Part shown: piece after piece, positions 1 through 7,699 of the stretch
Position numbering within the stretch: position 1 is the stretch's first letter
Layout: every line of letters begins with the position of its first letter
Assembly: GCA_043553855.1 (NCBI GenBank)
Contig: CP121336.1
Coordinates: 1,736,001-1,800,000, forward strand
Length of the DNA stretch: 64,000 nucleotides
DNA from: JAUIAS01 sp030425395
GTDB lineage: Bacteria; Pseudomonadota; Alphaproteobacteria; Rhodobacterales; Rhodobacteraceae
Direction of reading: 5' to 3'
Position numbers and translations under genes: made by a program
Notes under the pieces: model-generated
The model's database searches: none
Told to the model about the DNA's origin: nothing
The model's input: only the letters and a program-made list of their open reading frames with translations

Positions 1-911
1 TTGTCCGAAAACTCTGTCACATCAATAATGGATACCGGAAGATCGGCCACCGTTTCGGCATCGCGCAGATTTCCAAGCCTTTCCGGTTCGCCAGTCAGAA
101 CAGCCGACAGACGCAACGCGCGGTCGCGTTTGGACACAAAGATCACGAACGGTTCAGGCACACGCGCGATCCGCGCCATTTGCGAGCGGAACACATCAAT
201 CCCGATGTCGGGTGAAATCAGAATAACCGTGGAAACCGATCTGTAGGTCCAGCCGGGATCAAGAATTTCGATCTGCCGCAATGCCTCCATCAGAAGGTAG
301 CTGCCCATGGAATGCGCCACCAGAACCAGCTGACCGTTTGTCGCCCCGTGGGCGGTTCTGAGTGTTTCCTCCAGCCCGTCGCGGGCAAAGATCACGCTGT
401 CTTCGTCATACTGATAGCCGAGAGGGTGGGCCCGGCTGGGCCAGGCATAAACCAGTGACGCACCGGGGATATCAAGATCGGACCGCATCTGAGCCATTCG
501 AAAAATGGCATCCGAAAAACTGTTGTTGAAGCCGTGCACGAAAACCGTCAGTTCCCGCGAACCCGCGACTTGCCCCTTTCGCAGGCTTTGGCGAAACGCG
601 CCGTTGTCAGCATAGTCGGTCTTGGCCAGAAAGGCGAAATCCCTTCTTGGATCCGGCTCTGCACCGCCGTTTGACACAGCGCCGACATCACGGTTGGGCG
701 GCACGGAAACCGTGACTTTCCCGTATTCAACGCGTCGGCCACGCACAAAACCAAGCCCGCCGTCGGCGGATTTCTGACGGTTTGTGGCAAAGAAGACGGT
801 TTGCGTTTCGGCGTTGGCAGGTGCGTCCGTGATGATCGGTGCGGCGGACCTGTCCACGGAACAGGCCGAAAGGGCAAAAGCCAAAATAAAGAATGCACGT
901 ACCGGTTTCAT
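1..911 (-). CDS. alpha/beta hydrolase (DUF900-type) lipoprotein, 3' end outside window
   Basis: A frame open for 303 residues runs off the left edge without a stop, so the C terminus is missing. The ATG at 911 gives a lipoprotein signal peptide with lipobox LSAC (Cys17), suggesting membrane anchoring after export. A VHGFN oxyanion-type loop lies near residue 125 and a nucleophile elbow AHSMGS near residue 201. Spacing and sequence fit DUF900-type alpha/beta hydrolases, whose substrates are mostly unknown. It lies 48 bp downstream of hslU on the same strand, so it may be read from hslVU transcripts. Fold is fairly sure; substrate unknown. Confidence 0.75.
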   Translation of the reverse strand, partial: MKPVRAFFILAFALSACSVDRSAAPIITDAPANAETQTVFFATNRQKSADGGLGFVRGRRVEYGKVTVSVPPNRDVGAVSNGGAEPDPRRDFAFLAKTDYADNGAFRQSLRKGQVAGSRELTVFVHGFNNSFSDAIFRMAQMRSDLDIPGASLVYAWPSRAHPLGYQYDEDSVIFARDGLEETLRTAHGATNGQLVLVAHSMGSYLLMEALRQIEILDPGWTYRSVSTVILISPDIGIDVFRSQMARIARVPEPFVIFVSKRDRALRLSAVLTGEPERLGNLRDAETVADLPVSIIDVTEFSD

Positions 912-959
912 GGCCACCTTGTCTGCACACACGGTGATTCCGGCGTGACTACCAATGGC

Positions 960-2267
960 CTACAGAACGTAACGGCTGACGTCAGCAGATTTCGTCAATT
1001 CGCCGAGGTTGCGTTCCACAAAGGCGGCATCAACCACGACAGCGTCCCCCGCACGGTCCGGTGCGGAAAAGGACAGTTCCTCAAACACTCTTTCCATCAC
1101 GGTATAAAGCCGGCGCGCGCCGATGTTTTCGACGGTTGTGTTCACTTCGGCCGCAATGCGGGCCAGCGCTGCGATTCCATCGTCTGAAAAGGACACGGTG
1201 ACCTCTTCGGTTCCCATAAGCGCGGTATACTGACGGGTAAGCGCGTTGTCGGTTTCGGTCAGGATGCGGACAAAATCGTCTTCTGTCAGGGCGCGCAGGT
1301 TTACCCGTATTGGCAAGCGGCCCTGAAGTTCAGGCAAAAGATCCGATGGCTTGGCGATATGGAAAGCACCCGAGGCGATAAACAGGATATGGTCAGTTTT
1401 CACGGGGCCAAATTTGGTGGAAACGGTTGTGCCTTCGATCAAGGGCAACAGATCGCGTTGCACGCCTTCGCGGCTCACATCGGCACCGCGCGCATCCGAG
1501 CGGGCGCATACCTTGTCGATCTCATCCAGAAAAACGATGCCGTTCTGTTCGACAGCGTCCAGCGCAGCCCGGTTCACGGTTTCGTCGTCCAGAAGCTTGT
1601 CCGCCTCTTCGCCGATCAGGATGTCATAGCTTTCGGCAACGCTCAGTTTGCGGCGCGTTGTGCGTTGGCCAAATGCCTTACCGAACATATCACCGAGATT
1701 CATCATTCCCATGTTGTTGCCGGGTTGGCCGGGGATATCGAACATTTGCATCGGGTTCGAATTATCGGCGATGTCCAATTCGATGATGGTATCGTTCAGT
1801 TCACCGGACTTGAGCTTTTTACGGAACATTTCGCGGGTCGCATCGCGCGCGTCGGTTCCGGCGATTGCCTCGATCACACGGTCTTCGGCGGACTTATAGG
1901 CGCGTGCGCGCACTTCTTCGCGCATGAAGTCCCGGGTCTGGGCGATGGCGCTGTCCATCAGATCGCGAATGATCTGCTCAACGTCGCGCCCGACATAGCC
2001 GACTTCGGTGAATTTGGTGGCTTCGACCTTGATGAACGGGGCGCGGGCAAGTTTCGCGAGACGGCGACTGATCTCGGTTTTACCAACGCCAGTTGGGCCG
2101 ATCATCAGGATGTTCTTGGGATACACCTCGTCGCGCAGATCGTCGGCAAGTTGCTTGCGCCGCCAGCGGTTGCGCAGGGCCACGGCGACCGCGCGTTTGG
2201 CATCTGCCTGTCCGATAATGAAACGGTCAAGCTCCGAAACGATTTCGCGGGGGGTGAGGTCGGTCAT
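960..2267 (-). CDS. hslU: ATP-dependent HslUV protease, ATPase subunit HslU
   Basis: HslU is the hexameric AAA+ unfoldase that feeds proteins into the HslV chamber in the cytoplasm. The 435-residue product has Walker A GPTGVGKT (57-64), the pore-loop motif GYVGRD (90-95), the family-specific I domain (about 110-230), Walker B around VFLDEID (245-251), and the conserved C-terminal end SRYVL that docks into HslV. A longer frame opens at 2285, but the ATG at 2267 has GGAG six bases upstream and gives the usual start MTDLTPREIV. It follows hslV by 56 bp in one operon. Confidence 0.97.
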   Translation of the reverse strand: MTDLTPREIVSELDRFIIGQADAKRAVAVALRNRWRRKQLADDLRDEVYPKNILMIGPTGVGKTEISRRLAKLARAPFIKVEATKFTEVGYVGRDVEQIIRDLMDSAIAQTRDFMREEVRARAYKSAEDRVIEAIAGTDARDATREMFRKKLKSGELNDTIIELDIADNSNPMQMFDIPGQPGNNMGMMNLGDMFGKAFGQRTTRRKLSVAESYDILIGEEADKLLDDETVNRAALDAVEQNGIVFLDEIDKVCARSDARGADVSREGVQRDLLPLIEGTTVSTKFGPVKTDHILFIASGAFHIAKPSDLLPELQGRLPIRVNLRALTEDDFVRILTETDNALTRQYTALMGTEEVTVSFSDDGIAALARIAAEVNTTVENIGARRLYTVMERVFEELSFSAPDRAGDAVVVDAAFVERNLGELTKSADVSRYVL

Positions 2268-2323
2268 GGGGAACTCCGGTATCAAAATCCCAAAAGGATT
2301 TTCAGAATGATTTGCGTGGCGGA

Positions 2324-2881
2324 TTAGCCGCCGATGCTTTCCACGGTTAGATTGCCGTTGGTGTAGACACAGATATCGGCGGCAATGGCCATGGCGTCAC
2401 GGGCCACGGTTTCGGCGTCCTTGTCGCTGTCCATCATCGCGCGGGCGGCCGCGAGGGCATAGTTCCCGCCGGACCCGATTGCGGCCACGTCATGTTCGGG
2501 TTCCAGAACGTCGCCCGCACCGGTGATGACGAACATGTCCGCGCCATCGGTGACGATCAGCATCGCCTCAAGCTTTTGCAGGTATTTGTCCGTGCGCCAG
2601 TCCTTGGCCAGCTCAACGCTCGCACGGGCAAGTTGACCGGGCGTTGCTTCCAGCTTGGTTTCAAGGCGTTCCAGAAGGGTAAAGGCATCAGCGGTCGATC
2701 CAGCGAACCCCGCGACCACGTCGAACCCGCCGGGCGACAGGCGGCGCACCTTGCGGGCGGTGCCCTTGATCACGGTTTGGCCAAGAGATACCTGACCATC
2801 GCCCGCGATGACGACGCGGCCACCCTTTTTCACGCCGATGATGGTTGTGCCGTGCCAGCCGGGGAATTCGTTCTGGGACAT
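2324..2881 (-). CDS. hslV: ATP-dependent HslUV protease, peptidase subunit HslV
   Basis: HslV is the proteasome-like N-terminal-threonine peptidase of the HslUV complex. The 185-residue precursor reads MSQNEFPGWHG then TTI: the catalytic Thr12 is exposed after removal of an 11-residue propeptide, as in other alphaproteobacterial HslV. The conserved GDGQVSLGQT stretch and the GSGGNYALAAARA loop are present. A strong ribosome site (AAGGAGG) precedes the ATG. It is first in the hslVU operon and has a plausible heat-shock promoter just upstream. Confidence 0.97.
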   Translation of the reverse strand: MSQNEFPGWHGTTIIGVKKGGRVVIAGDGQVSLGQTVIKGTARKVRRLSPGGFDVVAGFAGSTADAFTLLERLETKLEATPGQLARASVELAKDWRTDKYLQKLEAMLIVTDGADMFVITGAGDVLEPEHDVAAIGSGGNYALAAARAMMDSDKDAETVARDAMAIAADICVYTNGNLTVESIGG

Positions 2882-2906
2882 TGGGCCTCCTTGTGGTGTT
2901 CGTGCC

Positions 2907-2936
2907 TATATGGAACGCGCGGGCGGGTATCGCAAG
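2907..2936 (-). promoter_or_regulatory. candidate RpoH (heat-shock) promoter of hslVU
   Basis: Reading the minus strand, CTTGCG (2936-2931) and CCATATA (2913-2907) are separated by 17 bases. This resembles the CTTG / C-TAT-T pattern of alphaproteobacterial RpoH promoters. The -10 lies 25 bp before the hslV ATG. Known family behaviour (hslVU is heat induced) supports it; the promoter is inferred only from sequence. Confidence 0.5.
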
Positions 2937-2982
2937 CGGGCCGCTTGTAGAGCCGCCGACCGGACGCTAGCGTTGCCGCGTT

Positions 2983-3909
2983 ATGATACCTGAAAAAACC
3001 GCGATATTTCTGCTCGATGACGGGCTATGCCAAAGCCTTGCGGCGGGACGGCACAACTTTCTGGGAAAATTGCGCGGGGTGCTTGATGCGTCCGGGTTCA
3101 CTACCGAAGTGCGCCATGACAGCGTCGTGGAACAAATGTCGGCGCGCGCTGCGGGGGCGTGGACGATCATGCATATGGCACCTGTTCTGGATGATCGGTC
3201 GGTAACGGTCCGACGCGTGTATCATTATCCTTTCTGGGCAATCGAACAAAACCACGAACGCTGGAACTGGCGGGTGGCGCGCACCGGTTTTGATCCCGAT
3301 GTGGTGCCGCGCCACAGGGCCGAACGGTTCTATGCCTTCTGGGGCAAGCGTTTGTTCAATGGCGCGGTGGCTGACGCACGGCGCGACGGGTTTCTTTATG
3401 TGCCGCTTCAGGGGCGTCTGCGCGTTGCGCGACGGTTCCAGTCATGTAGTCCGATCAACATGCTGCGCACGGTGTGCGAAAGCACGGACAAACCGATCCG
3501 GGCAAGCCTGCACCCGCGCGAGGTGTATGACGCGAAGGACCGCGCCGCGATTTCTGCTTTGTTGTACCGGTTTGCGCATCTGGAGATCACCCAAGAACCG
3601 ATGGAAACCCTGTTGGCCGGATGCGATGCAGTGGTTTGTGAAAATTCATCCGTTGCTTTCAATGGGTTTTTCTTTGGAAAGCCTGCGATCCTGTTTGCGC
3701 AAAGCGATTTTCATCACATTGCCTTGCGCGGGGATGTTGAAAATTGTGCAGAAACCTTGGCGCAAACCGAGATGCACACCCCGGATTATGCCGGTTATGT
3801 GCATTGGTTCTGGCAGAGGATGAGCGTGAATGCCGGGCGTGAGGACGCCGAGGAAAAAATGCGCGCGGCACTGGAACGTGCTGGCTGGCCGATGGGGCCG
3901 GGTTCATAG
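2983..3909 (+). CDS. uncharacterised protein with weak capsule-biosynthesis (glycosyltransferase-like) features
   Basis: The 308-residue cytoplasmic protein has no signal peptide or membrane segment. I do not recognise it with certainty. The second half has a pattern like capsule polysaccharide export/synthesis proteins and related GT-B folds: a SLHPRE turn (near 175), then CENSSVAFNGFFFGKP (about 215-231), resembling the 'SS..E....GKP' donor-site motif, and a C-terminal HWFW-containing helix. It diverges from hslV across a 101-bp gap and converges on trxA across a terminator, so it is a single-gene unit. Function is inference; a role in surface glycans is only a guess. Confidence 0.5.
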   Translation: MIPEKTAIFLLDDGLCQSLAAGRHNFLGKLRGVLDASGFTTEVRHDSVVEQMSARAAGAWTIMHMAPVLDDRSVTVRRVYHYPFWAIEQNHERWNWRVARTGFDPDVVPRHRAERFYAFWGKRLFNGAVADARRDGFLYVPLQGRLRVARRFQSCSPINMLRTVCESTDKPIRASLHPREVYDAKDRAAISALLYRFAHLEITQEPMETLLAGCDAVVCENSSVAFNGFFFGKPAILFAQSDFHHIALRGDVENCAETLAQTEMHTPDYAGYVHWFWQRMSVNAGREDAEEKMRAALERAGWPMGPGS

Positions 3910-3910
3910 A

Positions 3911-3939
3911 AAAAGGCGCGCCCTGTGTCGGACGCGCCC
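3911..3939 (-). terminator. intrinsic terminator after trxA
   Basis: On the minus strand GGCGCG (3938-3933) pairs with CGCGCC (3920-3915) and is followed at once by five Ts. It lies 24 bp beyond the trxA stop and ends the long divL-like-to-trxA chain. It sits between two convergent genes. Confidence 0.7.
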
Positions 3940-3962
3940 TGAATCTTTCGATCATGTATGGA

Positions 3963-4283
3963 TCAGATGGAGTCTTCGATCCAGCTTTGCAGCGCGGCCT
4001 TGGGAGCGGCGCCTGCACGGTTCGATATCACCTGACCGTCCTTGAAGATGAACAGCGCCGGAATGCCGCGCACACCCATCTGGGCAGGGGAATTCGGGTT
4101 CTCATCAACATTGATCTTGGCAATTTTTACCTTGCCGTCCATTTCGGCGGACAATTCTTCGAGTGCTGGGCCGATCTGTTTGCACGGGCCGCACCATTCT
4201 GCCCAGAAGTCGACAACCACGGGGATGTCCGAATTGCGCACTTCGCTGTCAAATGTGTCGTCAGTCACTGCAACGGTTGCCAT
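3963..4283 (-). CDS. trxA: thioredoxin
   Basis: A 106-residue cytoplasmic thioredoxin that reduces protein disulfides. The active site WCGPCK has Cys31 and Cys34. The cis-Pro loop is present (GIPALFIFKDG), and the buried Asp25 lies in VVVDFWAEW. The start ATG at 4283 follows a good AGGAG. It is last in the chain that includes addBA, 41 bp after the addA stop, and ends at a clear terminator. This neighbourhood (addA then trxA) is common in alphaproteobacteria. Confidence 0.97.
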   Translation of the reverse strand: MATVAVTDDTFDSEVRNSDIPVVVDFWAEWCGPCKQIGPALEELSAEMDGKVKIAKINVDENPNSPAQMGVRGIPALFIFKDGQVISNRAGAAPKAALQSWIEDSI

Positions 4284-4324
4284 TTTGTTGTCTCCTCGAA
4301 GGGGTGATACGTTGGATGCGGAAC

Positions 4325-7300
4325 CTATGGAGCGCCGTCGGTCCCGTCAAGGGAGGGTGAGCGCGCCAATGCATCTTTCACCAGATCGTGCGGCAAAGTC
4401 ATAAGCGCAGGACGCGCCGTCCAAAGAACCGCGATGTCGATGGGTCTGCCGGGATAAACCGATTGCAAAGCAACCAGATAGGCCCCCATTTGTCGCAAGA
4501 TCCCTTCGGGGCAGGAGGCGGGATCTTCGGGGATCACGGCATTGGTCTTGAAATCCACAGCCATCACGCGATCGTCATTGATGATCAGTCGATCAATGGT
4601 GCCGTGCAGACGCCGTGCACCGACCGGGGCGGAAATCGGAACTTCGGAAAGGCCGGGCCGGGTCAAAACCTCGGCGATGGCGGGTTCGCTCAGAACCTTT
4701 GTGGCATGGGACAGTGCTTCGGTTCGCTGAGCATTGGTTGCGTCGGGCAACAGGGCACGGGCAGCATCCGCGTGGTCCGCTGCGGGCAGTCCCGGCAGGT
4801 GTTCGAGGAGCAGATGGACCCATGTTCCAAACTGTTTGGCTGTGTCTTCGTCCTGTCCTCCGTCACCGCCGATTGCCTTGGCTCCGCCAAGATCGGAAGG
4901 TGCCAGCGTCGCCAAGGGGGCAGGGCGATCCGGTGGCGGGGTGCGCAGATGATCGGGCAAAGGGGTATTTTGGGAAGCACCTTTTTCAGGCACCCCGTCA
5001 CCCGCAAGGGTCCAGTCACCGGTTTCGATGCGCAGACCGGACCAGTCGCCAAAGTCATGTTCGACCGCACCACAGCTTTGCATGGCAGTGCCGATCTGGG
5101 TGAACCACGTTGGTTTGTCTTCTTTCCCGATATTCCCGGCAGCGGCCACGATCAGCCATTGTTCCGCCCGCGTCATGGCCACGTAAAGCAGGCGCTGGGC
5201 TTCGCGATCTGCCGCTTCGGATTCTTCTTCCTGTGCGGCGCGCAGAATTGCGGGCGCGGTATCTTTCGCGGCGCGCCAGAAGACACCGCCGCCGGGTTCC
5301 TTGACCAACGGGTTTGTTGATCCGGGGCGGCGATACGTGGCGGTGTCGGGCAGGATCACAATGGGCGCTTCAAGCCCCTTGGCACCGTGTACGGTCATCA
5401 CCCGGATCATATCGCTCCCGGCGTCGATCTGGCGTTTGATTTCAAGGTTATCGGTCTGCATCCAGACAAGGAATCCGGTCAGGCTCGGAATATCCGACCG
5501 TTCATAAGCGAGCGCCTGACCAAGCAATGCGTTGATCCCGTCAACCGCCTCGTGACCCAGTCTGCCAACTAGCCTGCTGCGTCCATCGTGTCGCGTGAGG
5601 ATGCGTTCAATCAGATCGTAGGGCCGCAGGAAATCTGTCTGGCCCAGAAGATCGGTCAAAATCCCCATTGTGTCGGGAAATTCCGCCGCCCGATCGCGCA
5701 GCGCGGTCCACAAGAACCGCCCCTTGTCGCGGCGATGAGCGAGATCAAAGAGCGCCTGTTCACTCCACCCGAACAGAGGAGAACGCAGCGCGGTTGCAAG
5801 CGAAAGGTCATCCTCTGGCGTGGCAAGAAATGACAAAAGCGCGGCAAGGTCCTTGACCGCGACTTCGGCCCCGACCTTGAGCCTGTCGGCTCCGGCGATG
5901 GGCAGGCCCGCCGCTTTGCAGGCGCGAATGATCTCGGGAAAAATTCCGGACCGTCTGCGCACGAGGATCAGGAAATCGCCAGCCGTGACGCGGCGCGCGG
6001 TCTTGCCGTCACGGGCGGGAAGGGTGGTGCCATCGCTACACATTTGACCGATACGCGCGGCGATCCGGTTGGCCAGAACCCGGTTTGCATGTTCGGGGCT
6101 GACGCGATCAAGCGGGTCATACCAGTGGCGGTCCTCTTTGGTGTCCTCGGTCTGAAGATCCTCCCAAAGATCGACACGCCCCGGCATGTCGGCAAAAAAT
6201 GCGCTGTGGCGCACGCTGGCCGGAAAACCGGCCGCGTCCTGACCGGCAAAACAGGTATCAACCACGCGCAGGATCGCCGAAGACGTGCGGAACGAGTAAG
6301 ACAACGACCGTTCTGTAAGAGCGTGGCCGCTCCCGGCGAGGTGGTCGCGGAAATGTTCCTGCATCCGGTCGAATTCCCGGGGATCGGCCCCCTGAAAGGA
6401 ATAAATCGACTGCTTTTTATCACCCACCACAAAAATCGTGCGGTCGGTATCGGCGCGGGCACCTTCGCCGCTGGTGATTTCCCCGACAAGGTTACGCACT
6501 ACATCCCATTGCGTCGGGCTGGTGTCTTGCGCCTCATCCACAAGGACATGGTCGATACCGCCGTCAAGCTTGTAGAGCACCCACGCCGCGACAGAGGGGT
6601 TGTTAAGAAGTGACTGCGTGCGGGTGATCAGATCGTCATAGTCGAGCCAGCCGCGCATTTGTTTGCGCCGTTCATATTCCGGCACGAACACCTCCGCAAA
6701 CCGGGTGATGGCCCATTGCTTGGCCGCAAGATCGCAAGCGCGCAGCAGTTCGTGGCCTTGTGCCAGCCGTTCGCAAAAGGCTTCCAGCGTGTCCAAGTGC
6801 GGACCAAGGTCAGATCTGATCTTCTTTGTCGTGGCGCTGGTGCTTAACCGCGAGCGATCCTTGAGCAAGAAAAGCTGAGACAGGATTTCAAAGGACGCCA
6901 TATCGGGCGTGGCGGGCAATTGGGCCAGTGCCCTGAGGATTTTTTCAGCGGCTTTTGACTTATCAAGACACGCGGGCAGGTGGGCGAGCATCGCCTGCTC
7001 GGATCCATCGAACACCAGCCGGACGACATGAACTTTGGGATCGCCCATAGGGGCACCGATGCGATCATAAACTTCTTGCTTTGTGGGCGCGGGCGTAAAG
7101 GCTGCGCGATTGCCGACGATGCCGCGTGTTATCGTCGACAGATCGTTTTCGCCTCTCAGGCCTGCGACAGCGGCCACGATTTCGCGATGGTCTCCTTCGG
7201 CCAGGTCATCGACAACTTCGGCCTGAAGGAGTTCTGCGGCGCGTTCCTCCATTTCGGTGAACTGGGGTGTCACGCCAGCCTCAAGAGGGAAACGGCGCAG

Positions 7301-7699
7301 AATGCCAGCACAGAAGGAATGGATCGTCTGAATCTTGAGCCCGCCCGGCGCTTCGATCGCTTGGGCAAACAAGGTTCGTGCGTCGCGTAGACGCGCATCG
7401 TCTAGGGGCCCGTCGGCACCCAGTTCGGTCAGTTTCCGGCGCAGCTCCGGGGTATCGAGCATGGCCCATTCGCCCAGGCGTTCGAACAGGCGGTTCTGCA
7501 TCTCGCTTGCGGCGGCCTTGGTATAGGTCAGGCACAGGATGCTTTGCGGATTGACGCCGCCCAGCAGCAACCGCGCCACGCGATCTGTCAGAACCCGCGT
7601 CTTGCCTGATCCTGCATTGGCTTCGAGCCATGTTGATGCCTGTGGATCGGCGGCGCGAACTTGTGCTTCTGTTGCGTCGTTACGAATAGGGGCTGTCAT
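4325..7699 (-). CDS. addA: double-strand break repair helicase-nuclease AddA
   Basis: AddA is the UvrD-type helicase and nuclease subunit of AddAB, which resects double-strand DNA ends and loads RecA. The 1124-residue product has Walker A ANAGSGKT (27-34), motif II VDEAQDTSPTQ, the SYSFRTS and MTVHGAKGLEAPIVILPDT helicase motifs, and motif VI LLYVAMTRAEQ. The C-terminal RecB-like nuclease has GTIDRL followed by the VDFKTN catalytic strand. Length fits the alphaproteobacterial family. Its ATG overlaps the addB stop (ATGA), indicating translational coupling. Confidence 0.96.
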   Translation of the reverse strand: MTAPIRNDATEAQVRAADPQASTWLEANAGSGKTRVLTDRVARLLLGGVNPQSILCLTYTKAAASEMQNRLFERLGEWAMLDTPELRRKLTELGADGPLDDARLRDARTLFAQAIEAPGGLKIQTIHSFCAGILRRFPLEAGVTPQFTEMEERAAELLQAEVVDDLAEGDHREIVAAVAGLRGENDLSTITRGIVGNRAAFTPAPTKQEVYDRIGAPMGDPKVHVVRLVFDGSEQAMLAHLPACLDKSKAAEKILRALAQLPATPDMASFEILSQLFLLKDRSRLSTSATTKKIRSDLGPHLDTLEAFCERLAQGHELLRACDLAAKQWAITRFAEVFVPEYERRKQMRGWLDYDDLITRTQSLLNNPSVAAWVLYKLDGGIDHVLVDEAQDTSPTQWDVVRNLVGEITSGEGARADTDRTIFVVGDKKQSIYSFQGADPREFDRMQEHFRDHLAGSGHALTERSLSYSFRTSSAILRVVDTCFAGQDAAGFPASVRHSAFFADMPGRVDLWEDLQTEDTKEDRHWYDPLDRVSPEHANRVLANRIAARIGQMCSDGTTLPARDGKTARRVTAGDFLILVRRRSGIFPEIIRACKAAGLPIAGADRLKVGAEVAVKDLAALLSFLATPEDDLSLATALRSPLFGWSEQALFDLAHRRDKGRFLWTALRDRAAEFPDTMGILTDLLGQTDFLRPYDLIERILTRHDGRSRLVGRLGHEAVDGINALLGQALAYERSDIPSLTGFLVWMQTDNLEIKRQIDAGSDMIRVMTVHGAKGLEAPIVILPDTATYRRPGSTNPLVKEPGGGVFWRAAKDTAPAILRAAQEEESEAADREAQRLLYVAMTRAEQWLIVAAAGNIGKEDKPTWFTQIGTAMQSCGAVEHDFGDWSGLRIETGDWTLAGDGVPEKGASQNTPLPDHLRTPPPDRPAPLATLAPSDLGGAKAIGGDGGQDEDTAKQFGTWVHLLLEHLPGLPAADHADAARALLPDATNAQRTEALSHATKVLSEPAIAEVLTRPGLSEVPISAPVGARRLHGTIDRLIINDDRVMAVDFKTNAVIPEDPASCPEGILRQMGAYLVALQSVYPGRPIDIAVLWTARPALMTLPHDLVKDALARSPSLDGTDGAP

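Noticed and set aside
4388..5320. 310-codon plus-strand frame inside addA
   Set aside because: Antisense of conserved AddA helicase motifs; no recognisable domain.
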